Source: Serratia sarumanii
Lineage (GTDB): Bacteria; Pseudomonadota; Gammaproteobacteria; Enterobacterales; Enterobacteriaceae
Reading direction: 5' to 3'
NCBI RefSeq assembly: GCF_029962605.1
Contig: NZ_CP124750.1
Coordinates: 2,232,001-2,296,000, forward strand
DNA: 64,000 bases
Numbering within the stretch: position 1 is the first letter of the stretch; each line of letters starts with the position of its first letter. Below the pieces are notes generated by a model that saw nothing but the letters and a program-made list of their open reading frames with translations, did no database searches and had not been told where the DNA came from. Below are positions 53,201-61,910 of this stretch, piece by piece. Made by a program: the position numbers and the translations under genes.

Positions 53201-54997
53201 GTGGATATTAAACAGAAAGTCAAAAACATGACGCTGGAAGAGAAAATCGGGCAAAAAATCATGCTGGATTTTCGCTACTGGGATCGGAGCGGTAGCAGCA
53301 ATCAGGATATGACCGTTCCCGATGAAGCCATTGGCAAGCTGATCGCCGATAACCACGTGGGTGGGGTGATCCTGTTTGCCAATAATCTGAAAGACAAGCA
53401 GCAGATCAACACATTGACGGCCTGGTATGCCGCGATGAAAACCCACGCGGGCATTCGTTTGTTTATTGGCACCGATAACGAAGGCGGTAACGTTTTCCGG
53501 CTGCCGCGCGGCGACTATGCCTCATTTCCCGGCAATATGGCGCTCGCAGCGGCGATTGAGGGCGGTGCGGATAAACATCTCGCCGTTGAACAAGGCAAAC
53601 TGATGGCCCAGGATATGCGCGCGTTGCATATCAATACCAACTTTGCCCCGGTCGTGGACGTCAACACCAACCCGTTCAATACGGTGATTAACGTTCGCGC
53701 CTTCAGCGATGATAAGAACACCGTTTCCCGTCTGGCAGAGAAAATGGTGGCGGGCATGAAACAGCAGGGGCTGATCACCGCTTACAAGCACTTCCCCGGC
53801 CATGGCAGCACCTCGACCGACTCGCATACCGGTTTGCCGCGCGTCGATCGCACGCGGGAAGAGGCTTTTGCCATCGATATCGCTCCTTACAAGCAGGCCA
53901 TCGATCGCTGCGCGGCGCCGGACATGGTCATGACCGCCCATATTCAGTATCCGGCACTGGATAACCGCCAGATAGACACCCGCAGCGGTGAAAAAATCAC
54001 GGTGCCGGCCACCATGTCGCATGAAATTCAGACCCAGATCCTGCGCAATGAATTGGGGTATGCCGGCGTAACGATTTCAGACGCGCTGGATATGGGCGCG
54101 ATTGCCGAGCATTTCAGCCAGCAAGCGGCAGCTGAAAACGTCTTTGCCGCCGGGGTGGATATTGCCCTGATGCCTGTCAGCATCGCCTCGCCGGCCCAGG
54201 CGCGCTTGCTGCCGGAACTGATCCGTTACCTTGCGGACAGGGTGAAAACGGGGCATCTCAGCGAGGCTGATATCGATGCCTCGGTTGAGCGAATTTTGCG
54301 CCTGAAATTGCGCCATAACCTGATGGGCCATAGCGACAGGCCGTGTTTCAACGACGCTTCGTCCTCAGCGCACAAGCTGGAAAAACGCATCGCCGATCGC
54401 TCCATTACCGTGGTGATCAATCGCCACAGCCTGTTGCCGTTGAAGGGCAAAACGCTGCGCTACTTTATTTTGACCCCGTGGGGCGAGCAGGCCAACGGCA
54501 TTGCGCGCGTGATGGCGCAGGAGGGGTATCAGAACGTCGTTGCCGCGAAGGCAACGGAGCTGAGCGACGCCCAGGTCAGAGAGCATATTGCCGGCTGCGA
54601 CGTGTTCCTGCTCGGAACGCTGTCAACCCGCTTTACGCCTGCCGAGCAGGATGGGGTGGTGACTTCCGCAACCGGAGCGGGCAATGAAGGCAGTCCTTAT
54701 CCGGGCTGGTTGAAATACGCTGCCGAGCAAGGGAAAAAACGCGTTCACCTCTCACTGCGCGCCCCTTACGATATCGTGAACTATGCCGCAGAGGTGGAGG
54801 CGGCCGTCGCCACCTACGCCTACTACGGTTATGACAGCGGCGTGTGGCGCGGCCCTTCGATGGTCTCTTTGGCGCAGGTGCTGACGGGTAAAATCAAACC
54901 GCAGGGCAAATTGCCGGTCAACACCTGGCATGACTACGATGCGGAAACCAATACGGGCAAGGTGGCGTTCCCTCGCGGGACTGGGCTGAGCTGGTGA
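53201..54997 (+). CDS. Two-domain glycoside hydrolase family 3 (NagZ-like beta-N-acetylhexosaminidase)
   Basis: A 598-residue GH3 enzyme. The catalytic TIM-barrel domain covers about residues 1-360, with the NagZ-specific loop KHFPGHGSTSTDSHTG (about 195-210; His/Asp acid-base pair in DSH). The nucleophile Asp is in TISDALDMGA (about residue 293). A C-terminal alpha/beta domain (about 400-598) is of the kind seen in Bacillus NagZ (YbbD); the usual enteric NagZ is single-domain, about 340 residues. It has no signal peptide, so it would be cytoplasmic unless exported otherwise. GTG start with GGAGG 8 bases upstream. It precedes the DigH-like gene and may form an operon with it. Confidence 0.88.
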   Translation: MDIKQKVKNMTLEEKIGQKIMLDFRYWDRSGSSNQDMTVPDEAIGKLIADNHVGGVILFANNLKDKQQINTLTAWYAAMKTHAGIRLFIGTDNEGGNVFRLPRGDYASFPGNMALAAAIEGGADKHLAVEQGKLMAQDMRALHINTNFAPVVDVNTNPFNTVINVRAFSDDKNTVSRLAEKMVAGMKQQGLITAYKHFPGHGSTSTDSHTGLPRVDRTREEAFAIDIAPYKQAIDRCAAPDMVMTAHIQYPALDNRQIDTRSGEKITVPATMSHEIQTQILRNELGYAGVTISDALDMGAIAEHFSQQAAAENVFAAGVDIALMPVSIASPAQARLLPELIRYLADRVKTGHLSEADIDASVERILRLKLRHNLMGHSDRPCFNDASSSAHKLEKRIADRSITVVINRHSLLPLKGKTLRYFILTPWGEQANGIARVMAQEGYQNVVAAKATELSDAQVREHIAGCDVFLLGTLSTRFTPAEQDGVVTSATGAGNEGSPYPGWLKYAAEQGKKRVHLSLRAPYDIVNYAAEVEAAVATYAYYGYDSGVWRGPSMVSLAQVLTGKIKPQGKLPVNTWHDYDAETNTGKVAFPRGTGLSW

Positions 54998-55115
54998 TGG
55001 GGTAAGGACACCGGCGTCGTCTGAAAAAGGCGACGCCGGCAGCTTGATAGCGGGCAGTTTCTTGCTCTGCACGTAACGACATGGGATAACCGTCACTCAC
55101 GGAAGGAGAATCAGG

Positions 55116-56402
55116 ATGCCGACAGGCGCAACAAAATTAGGCGGATGGCTGTTGATGGCCGCCATGCTGGGCGTGAGCGGATGCGCCAAGCCACCCGAAC
55201 CGGAGAAGCCCCCGCGGCCGACACCGCCGATAACACCGATGCGGGGCATCTGGCTGGCCACGGTCATTGGCCTGGACTGGCCGCCGGCGGCCTCCCTGAA
55301 GGCGGAAACCGCGCAAGAGCGGGTTTGCCAGCAGAAACAGGGGCTGACGGACGCGCTGGACGAGATGGTGAAAACCGGGATTAACACGGTTTATTTTCAG
55401 GTTAAACCGGACGGCACGGCCCTGTGGCGCTCAAACATCTTGCCCTGGTCTGAGGTGTTGACCGGCACCGTTGGCCAGGATCCCGGCTATGATCCGCTGG
55501 CCTTTATGCTGCAAGAAGCGCACCGGCGCGGCATTAAGGCGCATGCCTGGCTGAACCCTTATCGGGTTTCCATGAATACCCGCCCACAGACGATTGAGGC
55601 ACTCAATCATACGCTGCAGTCGCCGCCGGCCAGCGTCTATGCGCTGCATCCCGACTGGATACGCACCGCCAACGAGCGCTTCGTGCTCGACCCCGGTCTG
55701 CCCGACGTGCGCAACTGGATCACCGGCGTGGTGGCTGAAATCGTCAAAAACTACGATGTCGACGGCATTCAGTTTGACGATTATTTCTATTACGAAACGC
55801 CGCAATCGCCGCTGGATGATGAACGAACATATCGCGCATACGGCAAAGGATTTGCAGACAAAGCCGCCTGGCGCAGAGACAACACGCTGCAATTGATAAA
55901 ACAGGTGTCAGCCGCCGTCAAAGCATTGAAGCCCGAGGTTGCGTTTGGCGTCAGCCCGGCGGGCGTATGGCGAAACAAAGCGGACGATCCTGACGGTTCG
56001 GCGACGCGGGCAGGCGCGCCATCGTATGATACGGCCTATGCCGATACGCGCCAGTGGGTAAAACTGGGGCTGCTCGATTATATCGCACCGCAGCTGTATT
56101 GGCCTTTTGATCGTGAAATTGTCCGCTACGACGTGCTGGCCAACTGGTGGGCCGAGGTGGTGAAAGGCACGTCGGTTCGGCTCTATGCCGGGGTGGCGCT
56201 GTATAAAGTGGGTACGCCTGCGGCTAGCGAGCCGGCCTGGGCCGTCGAGGGCGGCGTTCCCGAACTGAAAAGGCAGCTCGATCTCAACGAAAGCCTGCCG
56301 GGAATGGGGGGAACCATCCTGTTCCGGCAACGCTATCTGACTGAGCCGCAAACGGATAAGGCGGTGGCGTACCTGCGCACCCGCTGGAAAACCGGTCAAT
56401 AA
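55116..56402 (+). CDS. DigH-like glycosyl hydrolase (GHL10) lipoprotein
   Basis: A 428-residue lipoprotein of the DUF187/GHL10 family. The lipobox is LGVSGC with Cys at residue 23, followed by a Pro-rich linker (KPPEPEKPPRPTPP) and a TIM-barrel domain (about 42-400). Family blocks are MRGIWLATVIGLDWP, GINTVYFQVKPDG, AHAWLNPYRV, VDGIQFDDYFYYE and YIAPQLYWPFDRE; the Asp pair in IQFDDYF is the likely active site. E. coli DigH (YddW) is an outer-membrane lipoprotein cleaving denuded septal glycan. It is 118 bases downstream of the GH3 gene with its own AAGGAG. Confidence 0.88.
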   Translation: MPTGATKLGGWLLMAAMLGVSGCAKPPEPEKPPRPTPPITPMRGIWLATVIGLDWPPAASLKAETAQERVCQQKQGLTDALDEMVKTGINTVYFQVKPDGTALWRSNILPWSEVLTGTVGQDPGYDPLAFMLQEAHRRGIKAHAWLNPYRVSMNTRPQTIEALNHTLQSPPASVYALHPDWIRTANERFVLDPGLPDVRNWITGVVAEIVKNYDVDGIQFDDYFYYETPQSPLDDERTYRAYGKGFADKAAWRRDNTLQLIKQVSAAVKALKPEVAFGVSPAGVWRNKADDPDGSATRAGAPSYDTAYADTRQWVKLGLLDYIAPQLYWPFDREIVRYDVLANWWAEVVKGTSVRLYAGVALYKVGTPAASEPAWAVEGGVPELKRQLDLNESLPGMGGTILFRQRYLTEPQTDKAVAYLRTRWKTGQ

Positions 56403-56421
56403 TCACAGGCACTGGCATGAC

Positions 56422-56449
56422 AAGCCGCGGCAAACCACCGCGGCTTTTT
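56422..56449. terminator. Terminator between the DigH-like gene and ynfM
   Basis: A perfect 8-bp stem AGCCGCGG with CCGCGGCT around a 7-base loop, followed by TTTTTC. It lies between two convergent stops (51-base gap). Confidence 0.9.
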
Positions 56450-56453
56450 CTCT

Positions 56454-57752
56454 TCAAAGGCGCGCCGCTTCCGGCAGGCGTTTCAGGTAATGCACTACCA
56501 GCAGCGCCAGCAGCAGCATCAGGCTGATGAACGCCGCCACGCCATTCCAGCCGAAACTGTGCCAGAACACGCCGCCGAGGGTGCCGGCCACGCTCGAGCC
56601 GACGTAATAGCAGAACAGATACAGCGACGACGCCTGGCCTTTGGCGCGGCGCGCGCGGCGGCCGATCCAGCTGCTGGCCACCGAGTGGGCGGCGAAAAAG
56701 CCGGCGGTGAACAGCATCATGCCGATAAAGATCGCCGGCACCTGTGGCAGCGCGGTAATCAGAATCCCGATCAGCATAATTACGATCGAGGCCAGCAGCA
56801 CCGGGCCGCGCCCGAAGCGCGAGGTGAGCGCGCCGGCCTTGGGCGAGCTGTAGGAGCCGGTGAGGTACACCACCGACAGCAGGCCGACGATCGCCTGGCT
56901 CAGGTGGTAAGGATCCGCCAGCAGGCGATAGCCGATGTAGTTGAACAGGGTGACGAAGCTGCCCATCAGCAGGAAACCTTCCGCGAACAGCAGCGGCAGG
57001 CCCTTATCGTGCCAATGCAGTTTGAAATTGATCAGCAGGGTGCGCGGGCGCAGCGAGCTGGCGCGAAAATGCCGCGAGGCGGGCAGGATGCGCCAGAACA
57101 TGCAGGCGGCGGCGAGGGCGAACAGGCCGATAACTCCGAGCGACACGCGCCAGGAGAAGAAGTCGGTCAACACCCCGGTCACCAGGCGGCCGCTCATGCC
57201 GCCGATCGAGTTGCCGCTGATATACAGCCCCATCGAGAAGGCGACGAAGCTGGGATGGATCTCTTCGCTGAGATAGGTCATGCCGACCGCCGCCACGCCG
57301 CTCAGCGACAGGCCGATCAGCGCGCGCATCAGCAAAATGCCATGCCAGCTGGTCATAAAGGCGCAGATCAGCGTGCAGACCGCCGCCAGCAGCAACGCCA
57401 CCACCATCACCGATTTGCGGCCGATGGCGTCGGACAGCGGCCCGGTGAACATCAGGCCGATCGCCAGCAGGCCGGTGGAGACCGAGAGCGACAGGCTGCT
57501 TTCCGCCGGCGAGACGCCGAAATCTTGCGACAGCACCGGCAGGATCGGCTGCACGCAGTAGAGCAGCGCGAAGGTCGCCAGCCCGGCGGAAAACAGCGCC
57601 AGCGTTACGCGCATAAACTGCGGCGTGCCGCGTTCGATGTAGGGGAGTTTGTTGTTGAGGGTGGAGCGTTTTATTTTTGGCGCAGCGGCCGCGTCATCGT
57701 TGGCGGCCAGCGTCGACGGCATCGCGGCCGCAGAACGCACAGGGGTTGTCAC
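56454..57752 (-). CDS. ynfM: MFS transporter YnfM
   Basis: A 432-residue major facilitator with 12 predicted helices, strongly similar to E. coli YnfM (about 417 residues). Shared blocks are ERGTPQFMRVTLALFSAGLATFALLYCVQPILPVLSQ, GPLSDAIGRKSVMV (MFS motif A) and SVASSWIGRRARRAKGQASSLYLF. Substrate unknown; this group includes arabinose and drug exporters. The N-terminal 40 residues are an Ala-rich cytoplasmic extension. Divergent from the LysR gene ynfL, as in E. coli. Confidence 0.93.
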   Translation of the reverse strand: MTTPVRSAAAMPSTLAANDDAAAAPKIKRSTLNNKLPYIERGTPQFMRVTLALFSAGLATFALLYCVQPILPVLSQDFGVSPAESSLSLSVSTGLLAIGLMFTGPLSDAIGRKSVMVVALLLAAVCTLICAFMTSWHGILLMRALIGLSLSGVAAVGMTYLSEEIHPSFVAFSMGLYISGNSIGGMSGRLVTGVLTDFFSWRVSLGVIGLFALAAACMFWRILPASRHFRASSLRPRTLLINFKLHWHDKGLPLLFAEGFLLMGSFVTLFNYIGYRLLADPYHLSQAIVGLLSVVYLTGSYSSPKAGALTSRFGRGPVLLASIVIMLIGILITALPQVPAIFIGMMLFTAGFFAAHSVASSWIGRRARRAKGQASSLYLFCYYVGSSVAGTLGGVFWHSFGWNGVAAFISLMLLLALLVVHYLKRLPEAARL

Positions 57753-57870
57753 AGCGTTTCCTTACCGAACGTCGGGGGAGATAAACAGACACTTTGCAGA
57801 TAACAAAATGATAGGGAGCGGCGATTTTTTTGTCTAATATATTAATAATTAAAATTAAGATGTTTTAAAT

Positions 57871-58761
57871 ATGAATATCGAATTGAGGCACCTGCGTTAC
57901 TTTATCGCCGTGGCGGAAGAGCTGCATTTTGGCCGCGCCGCCGAACGGCTGCGCATCTCCCAGCCGCCGCTCAGCCAGCAAATCCAGGCGCTGGAGGAGA
58001 TGGTCGGCGCGCGGCTGCTGGCGCGCAACAACCGCAACGTCAGTTTGACCCAGGCCGGGGAGATGTTCCTCAAAGAAGCCTATCAGGTGCTCGATCAGGT
58101 CGGGCGCGCGGCGGAAAAGGCGGCGCGTCTGGATCGCGGCGAACTGGGGGAAATGACCATCGGCTTTACCTCTTCCGCGCCCTTTATCGGCGTGGTGTCG
58201 CGCAGCCTGCGCGCCTTTCGTCAGCACTCGCCGCAGGTGCATATCAAAATGCGCGAAATCAACACCAAACAGCAGATCGAACCGCTGCTGAACGGTGAGC
58301 TGGATCTGGGGGTGATGCGCAACACGCGGCTGCCGGAAGCGCTTCACTATCAGCTGCTGCTGCGCGAACCGCTGGTGGCGGTGGTGCCGCAAGGGCATCC
58401 GCTGGCGGAAACGCCCGGCGGCGCGCTGCGGTTTCAACATCTGGCGCAGGAGCCGTTCGTGTTCTTCTCGCGTGAAGTCGGCACCGCGCTGTACGACGAA
58501 ATTCTGCTGCTGCTCGGCAAGGCCGGCATAACTCCGTACATCACCCAGGAAGTAGGCGAAGCGATGACCATCATCGGGCTGGTCTCCGCCGGGTTGGGGG
58601 TGTCGATTCTGCCGGCCTCTTTCGCCCGGGTGCGGGTGGACGGCGTGCGCTATCTGCCGCTGGCGGAACCCGACGCCACCACCGAAGTGTGGCTGGTGCA
58701 TCACCGCCGGCGGCCGCTGACCGCTGCGGCGCAGGCGCTGATGGCGTTGATGCTCAAATGA
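57871..58761 (+). CDS. ynfL: LysR-family regulator YnfL
   Basis: A 296-residue LysR-type regulator matching E. coli YnfL (297). The HTH is residues 1-60 (MNIELRHLRYFIAVAEELHFGRAAERLRISQPPLSQQIQALEEMVGARLLAR). It sits divergent from ynfM, with an AT-rich 118-base gap that probably holds the operator, so ynfM is the likely target. The ligand is unknown. Confidence 0.93.
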   Translation: MNIELRHLRYFIAVAEELHFGRAAERLRISQPPLSQQIQALEEMVGARLLARNNRNVSLTQAGEMFLKEAYQVLDQVGRAAEKAARLDRGELGEMTIGFTSSAPFIGVVSRSLRAFRQHSPQVHIKMREINTKQQIEPLLNGELDLGVMRNTRLPEALHYQLLLREPLVAVVPQGHPLAETPGGALRFQHLAQEPFVFFSREVGTALYDEILLLLGKAGITPYITQEVGEAMTIIGLVSAGLGVSILPASFARVRVDGVRYLPLAEPDATTEVWLVHHRRRPLTAAAQALMALMLK

Positions 58762-58920
58762 CGCCGAAACCGGGTAAATAAAACTCGATTCACGCTGAAA
58801 TTGCGAGGAATTTGTGCAGCAAATCACATAACGAATCAAATAGTTGACGCTGTATGACAAAAGCCCCACCATAACCCCTAGTCTTTATTTAGAAGCGCGA
58901 AAAATAGTAGGAGCAGGTTT

Positions 58921-60138
58921 GTGATTGCGGTTGGGCAGCCTGGGCATATCGATCAAATCAAACAGACTAATGCGGGGGCGGTTTATCGGCTAATCGATCA
59001 ACTGGGCCCGATTTCGCGCATCGAACTGTCAAAACGCGCGCAGCTGGCGCCCGCCAGCATCACCAAGATCGTGCGCGAACTGCTGGAAGCCCACCTGGTC
59101 AAGGAAACCGAGTACCAGGAAATCGGCAGCCGGGGCCGCCCGGCGGTGGGCCTGGTGCTGGACACCGAAGCCTGGCATTACCTGTCCGCCCGCATCAGCC
59201 GCGGCAGCATCACGCTGGCGCTGCGCGATCTCAGCAGCAAACTGGTGGTGGAGGAGCTGCTGCCGCTGGCGGCCGAACACCCCGAACCGCTGTTGAAACG
59301 CATCCTGACCGAAGTCGACCAATTCTTTATCCGCCACCAAAGCAAGCTGGAGCGGCTGACGGCGATCGCCATCACGCTGCCGGGCATGATCGACGTGCAG
59401 TCCGGCGTGGTGCACCGCATGCCGTTTTACGACGTGCTGGAGATGCCGCTCGGCCCGGCGCTGGAAACCCGCACCGGCCTGCCGGTTTACCTGCAGCACG
59501 ACATCAGCGCCTGGACCATGGCCGAGGCGCTGTACGGCGCCTCGCGCGGCAGCCAGAACGTCATTCAGGTGGTGATCGACCACAACGTCGGCGCCGGGGT
59601 GATCACCGGCGGCCATGTGCTGCACGCCGGCAGCCACAGCGTGGTGGAGATCGGCCACACCCAGGTCGATCCTTACGGCAAACGCTGCTATTGCGGCAAC
59701 CACGGCTGTCTCGAAACCGTGGCCAGCATCGAAAACATGCTGGAGATCGCCCAGCAGCGGCTGAGCGGCTCGATGAGCTCCAGCCTGCACGGCGCGCCGC
59801 TGACCGTCGAATCGCTGTGCGACGCCGCGCTGGCGGGGGATCAGCTGGCGCGGGACATCATTCTCGGCGTCGGCCACAGCGTGGGGCGCATTCTGGCAAT
59901 CATGGTCAACCTGTTCAATCCGGAGAAGATCCTGGTGGGCTCGCCGCTCAACCGCGCGGCGGAGATCTTGCATCCGGCCATCGCCTCCTGCATTCGTCAG
60001 CAGGCGCTGCCGGCCTACAGCGAGCAGGTCAAGGTCGAATCCACGCAGTTCTTCAATCAGGGCACCATGCCCGGCGCGGCGCTGGTGAAAGAGGCGCTGT
60101 ACAACGGTTCATTGCTGGTGCAGCTGCTGCAGGGCTAA
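58921..60138 (+). CDS. mlc: Mlc, glucose-responsive ROK-family repressor
   Basis: A 405-residue ROK repressor (E. coli Mlc/DgsA 406). The N-terminal winged HTH (HIDQIKQTNAGAVYRLIDQLG...LAPASITKIVRELLEAHLV) and the ROK domain are colinear. The zinc-binding motif CYCGNHGCLE (with the preceding EIGHTQVDPYGK) is intact, and the ROK loop HNVGAGVITGG is present. Mlc represses ptsG, manXYZ, malT and ptsHI until sequestered by dephosphorylated PtsG. GTG start with AGGAG 8 bases upstream. Confidence 0.96.
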   Translation: MIAVGQPGHIDQIKQTNAGAVYRLIDQLGPISRIELSKRAQLAPASITKIVRELLEAHLVKETEYQEIGSRGRPAVGLVLDTEAWHYLSARISRGSITLALRDLSSKLVVEELLPLAAEHPEPLLKRILTEVDQFFIRHQSKLERLTAIAITLPGMIDVQSGVVHRMPFYDVLEMPLGPALETRTGLPVYLQHDISAWTMAEALYGASRGSQNVIQVVIDHNVGAGVITGGHVLHAGSHSVVEIGHTQVDPYGKRCYCGNHGCLETVASIENMLEIAQQRLSGSMSSSLHGAPLTVESLCDAALAGDQLARDIILGVGHSVGRILAIMVNLFNPEKILVGSPLNRAAEILHPAIASCIRQQALPAYSEQVKVESTQFFNQGTMPGAALVKEALYNGSLLVQLLQG

Positions 60139-60282
60139 CATCAGAACTTCTTATTAATCCCGCAAAAGATTGAGCTACCTCAAGCCCCTATGAGGGCGCA
60201 TCCCCTAGAATTTTTCCGCAAGACTTCTTCGCCGCCGGTGCGGCGACACATTGTTAACGGGGCATTCTGGGGCATTTTATTC

Positions 60283-60948
60283 ATGTTGAAGCGTTTATTT
60301 GTGACAGGCACGGATACCGACGTCGGTAAAACCGTGGTTTCCCGCGGGTTGATGCAGGCGCTGGCCGCCGATGGCCGTTCGGTGGCCGGCTACAAGCCGA
60401 TCGCCGCGCGCTGCCAGGAAACCAGTGAGGGCATCCGCAATAAAGACGCTTTGGTGTTGCAGGCCACCTCAACCCTGCCGCTGTCCTACGAGGAGATCAA
60501 TCCCATCACCTGCCTGGATGAGGTGTTTCACGCGCATGCAACCGAGGACATCAACTATGGCGTGATGAGCAGCGGTCTGCGCGATCTGTCCGCCAAAGCC
60601 GACACGGTGGTGGTGGAAGGCAGCGGCGGTTGGCGGGTGCTGATGAACGATCTGCGGCCTTACGCCGAGTGGGTGGTGCAGGAACAGCTGCCGGTGGTGC
60701 TGGTGGTGGGCATCAAACTGGGCTGCGTCAGCCACGCGCTGCTGACCGCGCAGTCGATCATCAACGACGGTCTGCCGCTGCTGGGCTGGGTGGCCAACCG
60801 CATCAACCCGGGGTTGGCGCACTATGCCGAAACCATCACGGCGCTGCAGCAGCGCATTCCCGCGCCGCTGCTGGGTGAAATTCCGTATCTGCCGCGCGCG
60901 GAGCAGCGCGAACTGGCGCACTACCTCGATATTTCCACGCTGCTGTAA
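60283..60948 (+). CDS. bioD2: Dethiobiotin synthetase paralogue BioD2 (YnfK)
   Basis: A 221-residue P-loop enzyme of the BioD family. The P-loop is GTDTDVGKT (residues 8-16), followed by GYKPIAARCQE and GSGGWRVLMND (the latter a substitute for the GAGG loop), and NRINPG. It is homologous to E. coli YnfK/BioD2 (231 residues), which lies beside mlc. Dethiobiotin synthetase activity is probable, but biotin genes are absent here and the physiological role of BioD2 is not settled. ATG 60283 was used; the longer frame lacks homology. Confidence 0.93.
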   Translation: MLKRLFVTGTDTDVGKTVVSRGLMQALAADGRSVAGYKPIAARCQETSEGIRNKDALVLQATSTLPLSYEEINPITCLDEVFHAHATEDINYGVMSSGLRDLSAKADTVVVEGSGGWRVLMNDLRPYAEWVVQEQLPVVLVVGIKLGCVSHALLTAQSIINDGLPLLGWVANRINPGLAHYAETITALQQRIPAPLLGEIPYLPRAEQRELAHYLDISTLL

Positions 60949-60954
60949 GTCCGT

Positions 60955-61449
60955 TCAGGCGCAGAGCGTCGCCAACAGCCGGGCGGCGATCAGCAGGCCC
61001 AGCCCATACACCGTGTGGGTGAGCAGGCTGAGGAGCCGCGCTTTTCGCGGGTAGGCGGTTTTCGCCGCCGCCACGCCAAAGCCCAGCGCGGGCTGCATCA
61101 CCAGAAACGGCGCCGCCAGGCTCAGCCAGCCGCTCAACAGCGCGATGAGCGGCTCCGGCGCCGCATACCACTCGCTGCCCGCCAACCCGAGCGGGATAAA
61201 GGCAAACGCGATGCCGATGGCGTAATGCAATATCCAGCCGATTTCTCTCTCCCCCCGGCGCGGCGGCGCCGTAACGATGGTGGCGTGAAACCAGCGGCCG
61301 TCGAACATGCCGAGAAACCAACGGCCCACCAGCGCATAATCGAGAGAAGGGATGTCGAAGCGCCGCTTCAGCAGCAGCGCCCACAGATCCATACAGAGGG
61401 TGGCGCCGGCGCCGGTTAACAGGATGCGCACTAGCAGATCGGGGGTCAT
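60955..61449 (-). CDS. DUF2938 membrane protein
   Basis: A 164-residue integral membrane protein with four predicted helices, of the DUF2938 family. Visible blocks are LLTGAGATLCMDLWALLLKR, ILHYAIGIAFAFIPLGL, MQPALGFGVAAAKTAYP and THTVYGLGLLIAARLL. The function is unknown. It is divergent from a MerR-family gene, with a MerR-type dyad between, so it is probably the regulated target. Its stop is 6 bases from the bioD2 stop. Confidence 0.85.
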   Translation of the reverse strand: MTPDLLVRILLTGAGATLCMDLWALLLKRRFDIPSLDYALVGRWFLGMFDGRWFHATIVTAPPRRGEREIGWILHYAIGIAFAFIPLGLAGSEWYAAPEPLIALLSGWLSLAAPFLVMQPALGFGVAAAKTAYPRKARLLSLLTHTVYGLGLLIAARLLATLCA

Positions 61450-61495
61450 AGGGTGTCCTTGGCTCAGTGACGTGATAATGTGCGCACAGTGTGCA

Positions 61496-61515
61496 ACTTA
61501 AAGTCGGCTTCAAGT
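61496..61515. promoter_or_regulatory. MerR-type operator dyad
   Basis: ACTTAAAG-TCGG-CTTCAAGT: two 8-bp arms with one mismatch around a 4-base spacer, ending 2 bases before the MerR-type start at 61518. The form is typical of MerR-family operators lying in a long promoter spacer. It lies in the 68-base gap shared with DUF2938. Confidence 0.78.
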
Positions 61516-61517
61516 CA

Positions 61518-61910
61518 ATGGCAAAAGAACTGGATATCGGCGCGGTGGCGCGCCTGAGCGGAGTCGCGCCTTCCGCGCTGCGGCATTACGAGAAGAAAGG
61601 GCTGATCGCGTCGACGGGCCGCCACGGTTTGCGCCGCCAATACGCCGCCGGCGTGCTTGACCAACTGCGGCTGATCGCGCTGGCGCGCCTGGCCGGTTTT
61701 ACGCTGGACGAGATGAGCGCCTTGTTTGACGAACGGGGCAAGATAGCGCTCGATCGCGGGCTGCTGGCGGCGCGGGCGGATGAACTGGATCGCCATATCC
61801 AACGCCTGATGCAGGTGCGCGACGGGCTGCGCCACATGGTCGATTGCCCTGAACCCGAGCACCTGCAGTGCCCGCAGTTCAGGAAAATCCTGCAGCAGGG
61901 CGAGTTCTAA
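61518..61910 (+). CDS. MerR-family transcriptional regulator
   Basis: A 130-residue MerR regulator: winged HTH (residues 1-70, [42 protein letters not shown]) and a coiled-coil dimer helix (about 78-118). The C-terminal tail carries two Cys ([13 protein letters not shown]), which could bind metal or sense thiol stress. ATG 61518 matches the family; the first 9 codons of the longer frame overlap the operator. It is divergent from DUF2938 and ends 4 bases inside clcB. Confidence 0.85.
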   Translation: MAKELDIGAVARLSGVAPSALRHYEKKGLIASTGRHGLRRQYAAGVLDQLRLIALARLAGFTLDEMSALFDERGKIALDRGLLAARADELDRHIQRLMQVRDGLRHMVDCPEPEHLQCPQFRKILQQGEF

